From Blastocatellia bacterium (GTDB lineage: Bacteria > Acidobacteriota > Blastocatellia > Pyrinomonadales > Pyrinomonadaceae): a stretch of DNA of 64,000 bases. The notes under the pieces are model-generated. The model was not told where the DNA came from and ran no database searches. It saw only the letters and a program-made list of their open reading frames with translations. Positions 23,764 through 31,194 of the stretch are shown piece by piece (the stretch's first letter is position 1; every line of letters begins with the position of its first letter). Where the stretch lies: contig PMSM01000010.1 in the NCBI GenBank assembly GCA_003168335.1, forward strand, positions 843,588-907,587, read 5' to 3'. The translations under genes and the position numbers were made by a program.

Positions 23764-25131
23764 ATGACGAAAGACGCTATTCAGATCAGTGAAGAGGCCA
23801 GCGGCTTAGTTGAACCTCGGACCCGTGTGTGCCCAGTGTGTGACCGGTTCGTCGACGGCGAGCTTTTCTCAATGGCCTCGCTGCCTGAAGGTCTGCAATC
23901 GATCATCATTCCGAACGCTGCGATGGCCGACGCCGTCTCAGCCTGCGGCCGCTGCGTCGAACTCTTCAATCGCGCCCAGCGTCAGATCGAATCGCACGCG
24001 GCAGTCTTTGAACAGAACGATTTTGTCTTGCCGACTCCTTTGCGCATGGACGCGGACGAGAGGTTTAGCGGCCGGGGTGTGACCATCGCATTTCTTGATT
24101 CAGGATTTTATGCGCACCCGGACCTGACGATGCCTGATAACCGCATTCTCGCCTATCACAGCATTTTTGCAGCAGCAGGTGATCGAACTCCTGTCATGAC
24201 CAATGATGTTGCGAGCTGGCACGGAATGATGACTTCGGTGGTGGCGACCGGAAACGGCGGACTGGCGGAGGGCTTTTACCGCGGCATTGCTTCTGATTCT
24301 AATGTGGTGCTGGTTAAGATCGGCCGGACCGGCCGCATCAGCGAAGATCAAATTCAAAAAGGTCTGGAATGGGTTTTGGCCCATGTTGGAGAACACCAGA
24401 TTCGAGTGGTCAATATCTCAGCCGGCGGAGATTTTGAAGAGAGCTATCTTACTAACCCACTGTCGCAGACGGTTGAGCGCTGTGCACGAGCCGGCTTGAC
24501 CGTGGTCTGCGCGGTCGGCAACGCCGGGCACGTCCCCGGTCATCCGGTCCTCCCGCCCGCGAGCGCCCCGTCCTGCATCGCAGTGGGCGGACTGGATGAT
24601 CAGAACTCGCTGGATCGCGCGCGTCGCGGGATGTATCGCTCGTCTTATGGCCCCACGATCGATGGGCTGCAAAAACCCGAAGTCATCGCCCCGGGAATCT
24701 GGGTAGCCGCGCCCATCTTGCCGCACACGCCCACTGCCGAAGAAGCCGAGCTTTACTCAAAGCTCGACGCGGCTGATGATGAAGAGCTGCGCGCGATGAT
24801 TGAGAGTCAGGCGGGACTCGACAAAGATTTGGACGAGGCGAGTTCACTGCCGGTGCCGCTACTGCGCCAACTGATCACAATCAAGTTACGCGAAGGTAAC
24901 GTCATCAATCAGCATTACAAATATGTCGATGGAACTTCTTTTGCGGCTCCGATCGTGTCTTCGATCATCGCCTGTATGCTGGAAGCCAATCCGCGGCTGA
25001 GCCCGCCACAGATCAAGCGCATCCTCATCGAAACCGCGGAGCGCGTTCCCGACGTCGAAGTCGATCGACAGGGGTGGGGAGTGGTTTCCGCTCGGCGCGC
25101 GGTTGAGCTGGCCCTGGCCTTGAAAGGCTAG
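23764..25131 (+). CDS. Cytoplasmic subtilisin-like (S8) serine protease with paired CxxC motifs
   Basis: Predicted intracellular subtilase. There is no signal peptide or prodomain. The N-terminal ~100 residues instead carry CPVC (C23, C26) and CGRC (C61, C64), likely one zinc site. Catalytic residues: D112 (AFLDSGFYAHPD), H153 (SWHGMMTSVVATG), oxyanion N253 (AVGNAGH), S392 (DGTSFAAP). About 65 residues, mostly acidic and helical (around 320-385), are inserted before the serine motif. The start at 23764 follows the endonuclease stop by 8 nt; an in-frame TTG at 23752 would overlap that gene. Linked to a MutH-like nuclease, it could process or activate that enzyme or another partner on a trigger. 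That is inference. Subtilase assignment itself is secure. Confidence 0.88.
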   Translation: MTKDAIQISEEASGLVEPRTRVCPVCDRFVDGELFSMASLPEGLQSIIIPNAAMADAVSACGRCVELFNRAQRQIESHAAVFEQNDFVLPTPLRMDADERFSGRGVTIAFLDSGFYAHPDLTMPDNRILAYHSIFAAAGDRTPVMTNDVASWHGMMTSVVATGNGGLAEGFYRGIASDSNVVLVKIGRTGRISEDQIQKGLEWVLAHVGEHQIRVVNISAGGDFEESYLTNPLSQTVERCARAGLTVVCAVGNAGHVPGHPVLPPASAPSCIAVGGLDDQNSLDRARRGMYRSSYGPTIDGLQKPEVIAPGIWVAAPILPHTPTAEEAELYSKLDAADDEELRAMIESQAGLDKDLDEASSLPVPLLRQLITIKLREGNVINQHYKYVDGTSFAAPIVSSIIACMLEANPRLSPPQIKRILIETAERVPDVEVDRQGWGVVSARRAVELALALKG

Positions 25132-25148
25132 TGCCTGATATCAGTGGG

Positions 25149-25222
25149 GTTTAGAGTACCAACTTTAGTTGGGCTCCTTTTATAAAAACAAAAGCCCGAC
25201 TGAAGTCGGTACTCTGAACACC
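25149..25222. repeat. Palindromic element, 'gtttagagtacc' family (copy 2)
   Basis: AGAGTACCAACTTTAGTTGG ... CCGACTGAAGTCGGTACTCT. The left arm has mutated from GAC/GTC to AAC/GTT in a compensating way, which preserves its own hairpin while breaking pairing with the right arm. Confidence 0.85.
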
Positions 25223-25317
25223 GATATGCTCCCCTTCGCTAGACATCCGCTTTGTCGCTGTGCCAGAATCGTCGAAACGAAATTCAGAAAGCGAAATAGG
25301 AGCACCGCAGAGTCTGT

Positions 25318-25557
25318 ATGTCTGAAAGCGAGTCCGCCATCACGGATTCTCAGAACGCGCCGGCGGCGACTGAGACCGAAGAGATAACCTACCAGGCCGT
25401 GGAAAAAGACGGCGTAGTCACCGCCATTTGGGAAATGAAAGGGCGCAAGCACCTGCGCACCATCGACCCGCGCTCCCGCCAGGGCCGCGAGATCCTCAAT
25501 CTTTATACAACCGAGGACGTGGAACATCCGGCGACGAGCGAACCTGCGACGTCGTAA
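25318..25557 (+). CDS. Small hypothetical protein
   Basis: 79 residues, not recognised. The N-terminus is acidic and low in complexity (SESESAITDSQNAPAATETEE). The middle (YQAVEKDGVVTAIWEMKGRKHLRTI) looks like a short folded beta unit, and the tail is disordered. GGAG lies about 12 nt before the ATG, a weak fit. A longer open frame on the opposite strand covers the same bases but is arginine-rich shadow sequence. Coding on the plus strand is favoured by amino-acid composition only. Confidence 0.5.
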   Translation: MSESESAITDSQNAPAATETEEITYQAVEKDGVVTAIWEMKGRKHLRTIDPRSRQGREILNLYTTEDVEHPATSEPATS

Positions 25558-25746
25558 TTCATTTCTTTCCCCAATAGCCATTGCCGACGCGCCGCCTGAA
25601 AGCGGGGCGGTCGGACTTCTGACACGAGCATTCACCACAAATAAGAGCACAGCCTGGAATACCATTGGCCGTCTGCAGTCGCAGCATTCGGGAACGTGAT
25701 TCGGGCGCTAGCCATTTGAATCAAAAGTGCTAGACTTCCCAGCCGC

Positions 25747-26208
25747 ATGGACGTTCAGATTCGACGGGCCAGAACAGACGAAGCCGATGTGTTGACTGAG
25801 ATCGCGCACGCAGCGAAACGTCACTGGGGCTATCCCGAAAGCTGGATCGAACACTGGCAGGCCGACCTGACCATCACGCCTGAGTTCATTGCCCGAAACG
25901 AAATGTACGTCGCGATGATCGATGAAGAGGTCGTCGGCTGTTGTGCGCTCGTTCTCAGCGCAGTTCTGGCCGAACTGGAACACATGTGGATCAGGCCGCA
26001 GCACATGGGCACAGGCGTTGGCCGCGCGCTGTTTTTGCACGCGCAGGAACGCGCTGCGAATCTTAAAATATCAGTACTCGAAATTTCTGCTGATCCAAAT
26101 GCGGAAGGCTTCTATGAACGCATGGGCGCCAGGCGCATCGGCGAGGTCCAATCGGAGATCGAAGGACAACCGCGCGTCTTGCCGCGCCTGTCGGTCGATC
26201 TTGGATGA
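25747..26208 (+). CDS. GNAT-family N-acetyltransferase
   Basis: Acetyl-CoA-dependent acyltransferase; substrate unknown. Typical layout: beta-1 MDVQIRRARTDEADVL, a middle strand EVVGCCALVL, motif A with the CoA pyrophosphate loop MWIRPQHMGTGVGRALF (about residues 80-96), and motif B ending ADPNAEGFYERMGARRIG. The length of 153 aa is complete. It sits alone between short intergenic stretches. The organism may use it for small-molecule or protein acetylation, but no neighbour indicates which. Confidence 0.88.
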   Translation: MDVQIRRARTDEADVLTEIAHAAKRHWGYPESWIEHWQADLTITPEFIARNEMYVAMIDEEVVGCCALVLSAVLAELEHMWIRPQHMGTGVGRALFLHAQERAANLKISVLEISADPNAEGFYERMGARRIGEVQSEIEGQPRVLPRLSVDLG

Positions 26209-26212
26209 TTTT

Positions 26213-26292
26213 GGTACTTTGAGCCTTGTACTTTGATCTGGTCCTTCAAGTTGAACCAGCGAGTCGAAGTTCAAAGTTCGAAGATCAAAGCA
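26213..26292. repeat. Inverted repeat of the 'actttgatc/gatcaaag' type
   Basis: TACTTTGAGCCTTGTACTTT ... AAGTTCAAAGTTCGAAGATC, imperfect complementary arms rich in CTTTGA/TCAAAG. It separates the GNAT gene from the small membrane protein. Confidence 0.5.
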
Positions 26293-26301
26293 CGAATTAT
26301 T

Positions 26302-26487
26302 GTGTGGGACACAAAAAGACAGATCATCTGGCTGGTTACCGGCATCACCTTCGGGACGCTCATTGTTTACATGGACGCCCACGATGAGACTGGCCGCTTC
26401 GACCGAGGTGTGTTTGCTTTTTGGGAGATTATTCTGCTGGCAATTATCCTGACACTGTTCTATCTCTACTCTCGCAAGAAAACCTAG
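26302..26487 (+). CDS. Small two-helix membrane protein (hypothetical)
   Basis: Two predicted transmembrane segments, IIWLVTGITFGTLIVYM and FWEIILLAIILTLFYLYS, joined by an acidic loop (DAHDETGRFD) and ended by a basic RKKT, which suggests both termini inside. The frame is open back to a TTG at 26233, but that part is the inverted repeat at 26213-26292, so a GTG start at 26302 (61 residues) is more likely. No clear ribosome site. Family not recognised. Confidence 0.55.
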   Translation: MWDTKRQIIWLVTGITFGTLIVYMDAHDETGRFDRGVFAFWEIILLAIILTLFYLYSRKKT

Positions 26488-26504
26488 CTGGAACTCACGA
26501 CTCA

Positions 26505-26568
26505 GTTTAGCGGCGGGCTACCTGCCCGCCATGTCGCGCAATCGGCGGGCGGTAGCTCGCCGCTAAAC
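26505..26568. repeat. Palindromic element, 'gtttagcggcgggct' family
   Basis: GTTTAGCGGCGGGCTACCTG ... CGGGCGGTAGCTCGCCGCTAAAC, near-perfect arms. It lies between convergent genes and may function as a two-way transcript end. Confidence 0.88.
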
Positions 26569-26597
26569 GACGTCAGTCCCCGCCCGATTAGCTTTTT

Positions 26598-27536
26598 TCA
26601 TTCCGGCGGTTGCATCGCCTTGGCCCGCGCGTTGATTCCCTGGTCGCCCATTACCAGCAGTCGCCGCGCTTCGCTGTAGATAACACTCTGCGGCAGGTAG
26701 GACAAGACGTAGCGGTTTTTTCTCAGTTCATCACAGATGGCTTTGGCCGCTGCGCCCGGCTCGTCAATCGGAAAGATCCGGCCGCCGGTGCCTTCGGCGA
26801 GATCGTCGATGACCTGGCGGGGCTTCGGCACGTCGCGCCGAATCGCGCCGCGGGTGCGGTCCTGCGCCTGGACGCAATAGACCGCAATATCGAGCGCCTG
26901 AAGGGCGCTGAGGGCCTGAGCGAATTTCGTCTTGCTGCCCCGATCGAGCCCGTCGCTGACAACGACGATGGCGCGCTTCTGCGCCGTTAAGGGACCCAGT
27001 CCGTCTGCCACGACCGCCATGATCGCATCAAACAGATGCGGGTCGCCTTTCTTGCGAAAGGCCTTCAGCTCTACTTCGATCTTCTTGGCATCGTCCGTCC
27101 AGTCCGAAACGATTTCAGCATTGTTGTCATAGCCGACAACCAGCAGCTTGTCGCCGTCAAAAATCTCATAGGCGAACTCCAGCGTCGCCTTTTCCAGTTT
27201 GTCCACGTCGGCGCGAATCGTCAGCGAGTTGTCGACCAGCAGCACGATGCGCGCCGGCGAAAGATCCGGGGCGAAATTCCTGACGCTCTGCTGGACCCCA
27301 TTGTCGAACAACGAAATGTCTTTGGAGGTGATGGGCGCTGACGAGCCGTTGGCCCGGGTCGCAACTACATTCAGCACGGTTGACGCCTCAGAGGTGGGAT
27401 GAGAGCGCTTACCCGATTGGGCCGGCAGCGTACTCAGCAGACAGACGGCGGTGAGCAGAAAAACCAGCGCTTTCCACCAAACACAAGACTGCCCGGTTCT
27501 CTTCCCCGGTGCTTTTGCGTTAGGTGTCGGTCGCAT
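26598..27536 (-). CDS. Secreted VWFA-related protein
   Basis: Member of the acidobacterial VWFA-related family, 312 aa. Basic N-terminus then a hydrophobic signal segment (LVFLLTAVCLLSTLPA, about residues 25-40). The family lead-in strand LNVVATRANGSSAPITSKDISLFDNG precedes the VWA domain. The MIDAS is variant, DNSLT rather than DxSxS (about residue 102), with VVVSDGLDRGS for the later metal loop. The C-terminus ends YVLSYLPQ plus a short tail, lacking the GHPE strand of its paralogues. It follows the FmdB-like zinc-ribbon gene by 48 nt on the same strand and may be cotranscribed with it. Binding partner unknown. Confidence 0.82.
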   Translation of the reverse strand: MRPTPNAKAPGKRTGQSCVWWKALVFLLTAVCLLSTLPAQSGKRSHPTSEASTVLNVVATRANGSSAPITSKDISLFDNGVQQSVRNFAPDLSPARIVLLVDNSLTIRADVDKLEKATLEFAYEIFDGDKLLVVGYDNNAEIVSDWTDDAKKIEVELKAFRKKGDPHLFDAIMAVVADGLGPLTAQKRAIVVVSDGLDRGSKTKFAQALSALQALDIAVYCVQAQDRTRGAIRRDVPKPRQVIDDLAEGTGGRIFPIDEPGAAAKAICDELRKNRYVLSYLPQSVIYSEARRLLVMGDQGINARAKAMQPPE

Positions 27537-27584
27537 CGTTTCAACTTGTGACCGTTTGATTCTGTTGGTCGTCCTATTTGCAGC

Positions 27585-27875
27585 TCAGCTCTTGTCTGAA
27601 CCGGCTTTCTTTGCCGGAGTCTTCGTCGGCTTTGCCTTATCAGTGGAAGGTTCTGGCGAAGAAAGCTCTTTCTCGACCTTCTCGGCCACGCTTCCCTTGC
27701 GCCCATAGTCGGTCACATACCAGCCCTCGCCTTTGAACTGCACGGACGTCCTGGAAAACTGTTTCTCCATGCGGCCGCCGCACTTACGGCATCGCGTGGG
27801 CGGCTTGTCCGACATCTTTTGATAAACTTCGATCTGGTCGTTGCATTTCTTGCAACGGAATTCGTAAATCGGCAT
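27585..27875 (-). CDS. FmdB-type zinc-ribbon protein
   Basis: Small regulatory-type zinc-ribbon protein. MPIYEFRCKKCNDQIEV at the start and RCRKCGG (about residues 28-34) supply the two CxxC knuckles of the FmdB/CxxC_CXXC family; a lysine- and proline-rich disordered tail follows (KAKPTKTPAKKAG). 96 aa. First gene of a two-gene leftward group with a VWA protein. Family members are named after formamidase regulation but are mostly of unknown role, and nothing here indicates a target. Confidence 0.88.
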   Translation of the reverse strand: MPIYEFRCKKCNDQIEVYQKMSDKPPTRCRKCGGRMEKQFSRTSVQFKGEGWYVTDYGRKGSVAEKVEKELSSPEPSTDKAKPTKTPAKKAGSDKS

Positions 27876-27981
27876 CGGAAATTCAGGTAAGTTTCAGGAT
27901 CATCTTTGGATCTTTCGAATAGGCCGGAATTATACGAGACCGCTCTCAACCATTACAACCGCGTCCAGTTTTCAGATGCAG

Positions 27982-28032
27982 CCCGGCACCGGAAAGACGC
28001 CTTCTGAAATGATCGGAGGCCGGGTCTTTTTT
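27982..28032 (+). terminator. Terminator-like hairpin with U-tract upstream of the GAF-AAA+ regulator
   Basis: Stem GCCTTC / GGAGGC (27999-28004, 28015-28020, one G-T pair) and an alternative larger stem CCCGGC / GCCGGG (27982-27987, 28019-28024), followed by TCTTTTTTG at 28025-28033. The two stems share bases, so they are mutually exclusive. No plus-strand gene precedes it, so it may end a short leader RNA or be an attenuator for the gene starting at 28142. Confidence 0.4.
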
Positions 28033-28141
28033 GCAACTTGCCCTGCGGTTCGTTATGATCGCCGGCTGTTGCAGGAAGAGACGCCTCGTTAGTCCGCGGC
28101 AATCCCTTCTGCTATTCTATTCGCCGTTAACTTCGCACTAA

Positions 28142-30286
28142 ATGCAACCCGTAGCAGAAACAGATCAGACTCTTTCCATCGAACGTAAGCTCAAGCTGCA
28201 CGAGGCGCGCGAGTCCATTATTGGGCGCCTGGCGGCCAACCTGCCGACATCAATCAACCTGGATTCGTTTTTGAAAGTTATCGTGGCGGAGTTGGGCCGC
28301 ATGATGGAAGTCGACCGCTGTGACATCATCAAGCTGACTCCGGAGGGCGAGCTCCGCGTCAGTCATGAATGGCGCGCATCTGAAACCATACCTTCGAGTC
28401 TGGACGCCCGTATTCCCGTCGACGTAGCGACTCTTTCTCAGCACCTTGACGTCAAAAAACCGATCAGACTTGATGACACTTCGGCGCCCGCACTCGATCA
28501 CAAAGTACGCTTCTTTGCGAAGAGTTTGGGAACGCGCTCTTTGCTGGTGGTTCCGGTGGTACTCGATGATGAAGTTCTGGGACTGATCGGCCTGCACCAC
28601 ACCCGCGCGACCCGTCATTGGTCCGATGAAGAAGTGGCCTTCCTGGTGTCAATCGCAATGCAACTGGCGATTGGTTATCAGTACACGCGGATCTACAACG
28701 ACAAGAAACGCGAAGCCGAGACCACTAAGGCATTGCTGGAAATTGCCAACGCACTCAACGCGCGTTCGGATTTTGGCGAAGTGACCTCGGCAGTTTTGGA
28801 GCGTGCGCTGTCGCTCGTGGGGGCTGACTATTGCGCGCTGGGTGTGCTCGATTCAGACGAGAAGCGCCTCAGCCTGGCGGCTTTCAAAGCAGCGCCGCAC
28901 GCGGTGACCGACAATGTGCGCGGACTAATCGAGGCGCATGGACAGTCGATGGACATCACTGAGTATCCGGCAATGGTTGACGTGCTCTCGCAAGGCAAGA
29001 CTCTGAAACTGCAGGAAACCGATTTGCCGTTGCCGGTAAGAATCATATTCAATGCGACGCTTGGAGGTCGCGCCGCCCTCGTCGCTCCAGTCCACATTGG
29101 CGGCCACACGTTTGGCCTGCTCGGTCTCGTCTGGAGCGAGCCGCGCGACCAATTCACAGATCATGAGGTGGCGCTGGTTGAAGGCATCGCCAACCAGATC
29201 GGCACGGCCCTCGAGCGCGATCATCTTTCGGCTGAAATAATGCGCTTGAAAAGCGCGCTGCACGAGCGCTACGGCCAGGACCGTATTATCGGACAGGCCC
29301 GCGCGATTCGCCGGGCCATGGAATTGGCGCTGAGCGTAGCTGATACTCAGACATCCGTGTTGATTCAGGGCGAATCAGGCACCGGCAAAGAACTGCTGGC
29401 GAACCTGATTCACGTTAACTCAGGCCGCGAAGACAAGCCCTACATCAAACTGAATTGCGGCGCGATCCCCGAAACGCTGCTGGAATCGGAACTCTTCGGA
29501 CACGAAAAAGGCGCCTTTACCGACGCTCGGGCGCGCCGCCGCGGCCGCTTTGAAGAAGCTAACAACGGCACACTCTTTCTTGATGAAGTGGGAGAGATGA
29601 CGCTGGCCGCGCAAGTGCGCTTGTTGCGGGTCCTGCAAGATGGAGAGTTTACCCGGGTCGGCGGCAATGAAGTTTTGAGGTCCGACGTGCGCATCATCGC
29701 CGCGTCGAACGTCGATCTGGAACGCGCGGTCGATGAAGGAAAATTTCGCCGCGATCTCTTCTACCGACTTTCAGTCTTTCCGATCACGCTTCCTTCCCTG
29801 CGCGAACGTCGCGAAGACATTCACCCGCTGGTGATTCACTTTCTGGAACACTTCAAACAGCGGACTGGCCGGTTTATCTCGGGCATATCCAAAGCCGCCC
29901 TGCGGGCCCTGGTCAGCTATGACTGGCCGGGCAATGTTCGAGAGCTCGAGAATGCAATTGAGCGCGCGGTGATTATCGCGGCGGGACGACAGATAGAACT
30001 CGACGATCTGCCGGCCGCGATCGGCAACGTCGCTTCAGAGCGACAGGCGATGGTTCGCGTCGAGCGGGCGCAAGCCGCCAATGAAGGACGTAGCGCAAAA
30101 ATGGAAATAGAAGTGCCGTCCTCGATGGACGAGATTGAGCGTCACGCGATCGAGGCCACGCTCGACTATACTTCGGGCGACAAAACCCGCGCGGCCCGTT
30201 TGCTCAACATCGGTCGCAAGACGATCTATCGGAAGCTGGAGCAATACAATGGCCAACGCAAAGCTTCCGACTCATCAGACAACTAG
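28142..30286 (+). CDS. GAF-domain AAA+ transcriptional activator, NtrC/sigma-54 type
   Basis: Predicted enhancer-binding activator, 714 aa. Two GAF sensor domains (about residues 20-190 and 195-365), then an AAA+ module: Walker A GESGTGKELL (about 412-421), ELFGHEKGAFTDA, Walker B LFLDEVGEM, and arginine-finger region RRDLFYRLSVFPI. A C-terminal Fis-type helix-turn-helix (DEIERHAIEATLDYTSGDKTRAARLLNIGRKTIYRKL) ends the protein. The sigma-54 contact loop reads G-A-F-T-D-A instead of the usual G-A-F-T-G-A. Many activators tolerate changes there, but some that deviate work with sigma-70, so the sigma partner is uncertain. The CPBP protease gene overlaps its 3' end. Confidence 0.93.
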   Translation: MQPVAETDQTLSIERKLKLHEARESIIGRLAANLPTSINLDSFLKVIVAELGRMMEVDRCDIIKLTPEGELRVSHEWRASETIPSSLDARIPVDVATLSQHLDVKKPIRLDDTSAPALDHKVRFFAKSLGTRSLLVVPVVLDDEVLGLIGLHHTRATRHWSDEEVAFLVSIAMQLAIGYQYTRIYNDKKREAETTKALLEIANALNARSDFGEVTSAVLERALSLVGADYCALGVLDSDEKRLSLAAFKAAPHAVTDNVRGLIEAHGQSMDITEYPAMVDVLSQGKTLKLQETDLPLPVRIIFNATLGGRAALVAPVHIGGHTFGLLGLVWSEPRDQFTDHEVALVEGIANQIGTALERDHLSAEIMRLKSALHERYGQDRIIGQARAIRRAMELALSVADTQTSVLIQGESGTGKELLANLIHVNSGREDKPYIKLNCGAIPETLLESELFGHEKGAFTDARARRRGRFEEANNGTLFLDEVGEMTLAAQVRLLRVLQDGEFTRVGGNEVLRSDVRIIAASNVDLERAVDEGKFRRDLFYRLSVFPITLPSLRERREDIHPLVIHFLEHFKQRTGRFISGISKAALRALVSYDWPGNVRELENAIERAVIIAAGRQIELDDLPAAIGNVASERQAMVRVERAQAANEGRSAKMEIEVPSSMDEIERHAIEATLDYTSGDKTRAARLLNIGRKTIYRKLEQYNGQRKASDSSDN

Positions 30287-31190
30287 CTGGATTGCGAACA
30301 CAGTGACCACACCACCCGAAACGGCACTTTCCGCGCAGCCAGGTTTCCACCAATTAGATTCGTCGGAGAACTCCGTCCAGTCAGCGCCGCCGGATCCCGA
30401 TAATCCGCCGTGGAGCTTGCTGCAAGCATTTCTAACCTGGATTGCGAGCGTGGTCCTGCTCTTGTTGCCCCAGTTAATTGCCCTCCCTTATCTGGTAAGT
30501 CACTACCGTGGACTCCGCCCCACCCCTGAAGTTCTATTCGCGGATAAGACGTTCATTATCATAGTCGTGTCCGGAATCCTGCCGGCTCATTTGATCACTC
30601 TGATTCTGGCCTGGGCCGTGGTCACGCGGTTAGGCAAAGTCTCAGCAAGAAAAGCGCTGGGCTGGAGTTGGGAACCGAGGTTTGGACTTTGGCAAAGCGT
30701 CGGACTGGGCTTTCTTCTCTTAGTGATGACCTGGCTCATTGCTGTCATGTTGGGCGAGAAGGAAACCGACATGGAGAGGATTCTCCTGAGCTCTCGCACT
30801 GCGGCGCTGCTCATCGCCTTCATCGCAACTGCCACCGCGCCGCTGGTTGAAGAGATCATCTATCGCGGCGTTCTCTATCCCGCTCTGCAGCGGAGTATGG
30901 GTGCAATTCCCGCCGTGATAATAGTGACGTTGATGTTTGCCGGGCCTCATGTTCCACAGTACTGGCCGAACCTGGCTGCGATTTTCTCGATTACTTTGCT
31001 GAGCGTCGTTTTGACCGTGATTCGCGCGCGCGCGGGCCGGTTGCTTCCCTGCTTTGTAATCCATCTCGTCTTCAACGGCATTCAATCACTCATCATCGTT
31101 TTCGAGCCGAATCTGCGGGCTCTCGTTGAACATTGGCGACCCCACGCACCCACCGGGGCGCTTACCTACGTCGTTGGTCTTCTCAGCTAG
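30249..31190 (+). CDS. CPBP-family intramembrane metalloprotease
   Basis: Membrane-embedded CAAX-protease/bacteriocin-processing (Abi) family member, about 313 aa. A long hydrophilic N-terminus is followed by several membrane segments (WIASVVLLLLPQLIALPYL, FIIIVVSGILPAHLITLILAWAVV, VGLGFLLLVMTWLIAVML). Catalytic motifs: EEIIYRG (about residues 201-207, EExxxR), FAGPHVPQYWPN and HLVFNG. I chose the ATG at 30249, which has GGAG 8 nt upstream and overlaps the regulator gene by 38 nt; a GTG at 30303 is the alternative. The next gene starts 4 nt after its stop. Substrate unknown; members cleave prenylated or other membrane proteins, or protect against peptides. Confidence 0.85.
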   Translation: MANAKLPTHQTTSWIANTVTTPPETALSAQPGFHQLDSSENSVQSAPPDPDNPPWSLLQAFLTWIASVVLLLLPQLIALPYLVSHYRGLRPTPEVLFADKTFIIIVVSGILPAHLITLILAWAVVTRLGKVSARKALGWSWEPRFGLWQSVGLGFLLLVMTWLIAVMLGEKETDMERILLSSRTAALLIAFIATATAPLVEEIIYRGVLYPALQRSMGAIPAVIIVTLMFAGPHVPQYWPNLAAIFSITLLSVVLTVIRARAGRLLPCFVIHLVFNGIQSLIIVFEPNLRALVEHWRPHAPTGALTYVVGLLS

Positions 31191-31194
31191 CGCA

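Noticed and set aside
25180-25665. Minus-strand frame of ~161 codons over the small hypothetical gene
   Set aside because: Arginine-rich, starts in a palindromic element, no ribosome site; the plus-strand frame has more protein-like composition.
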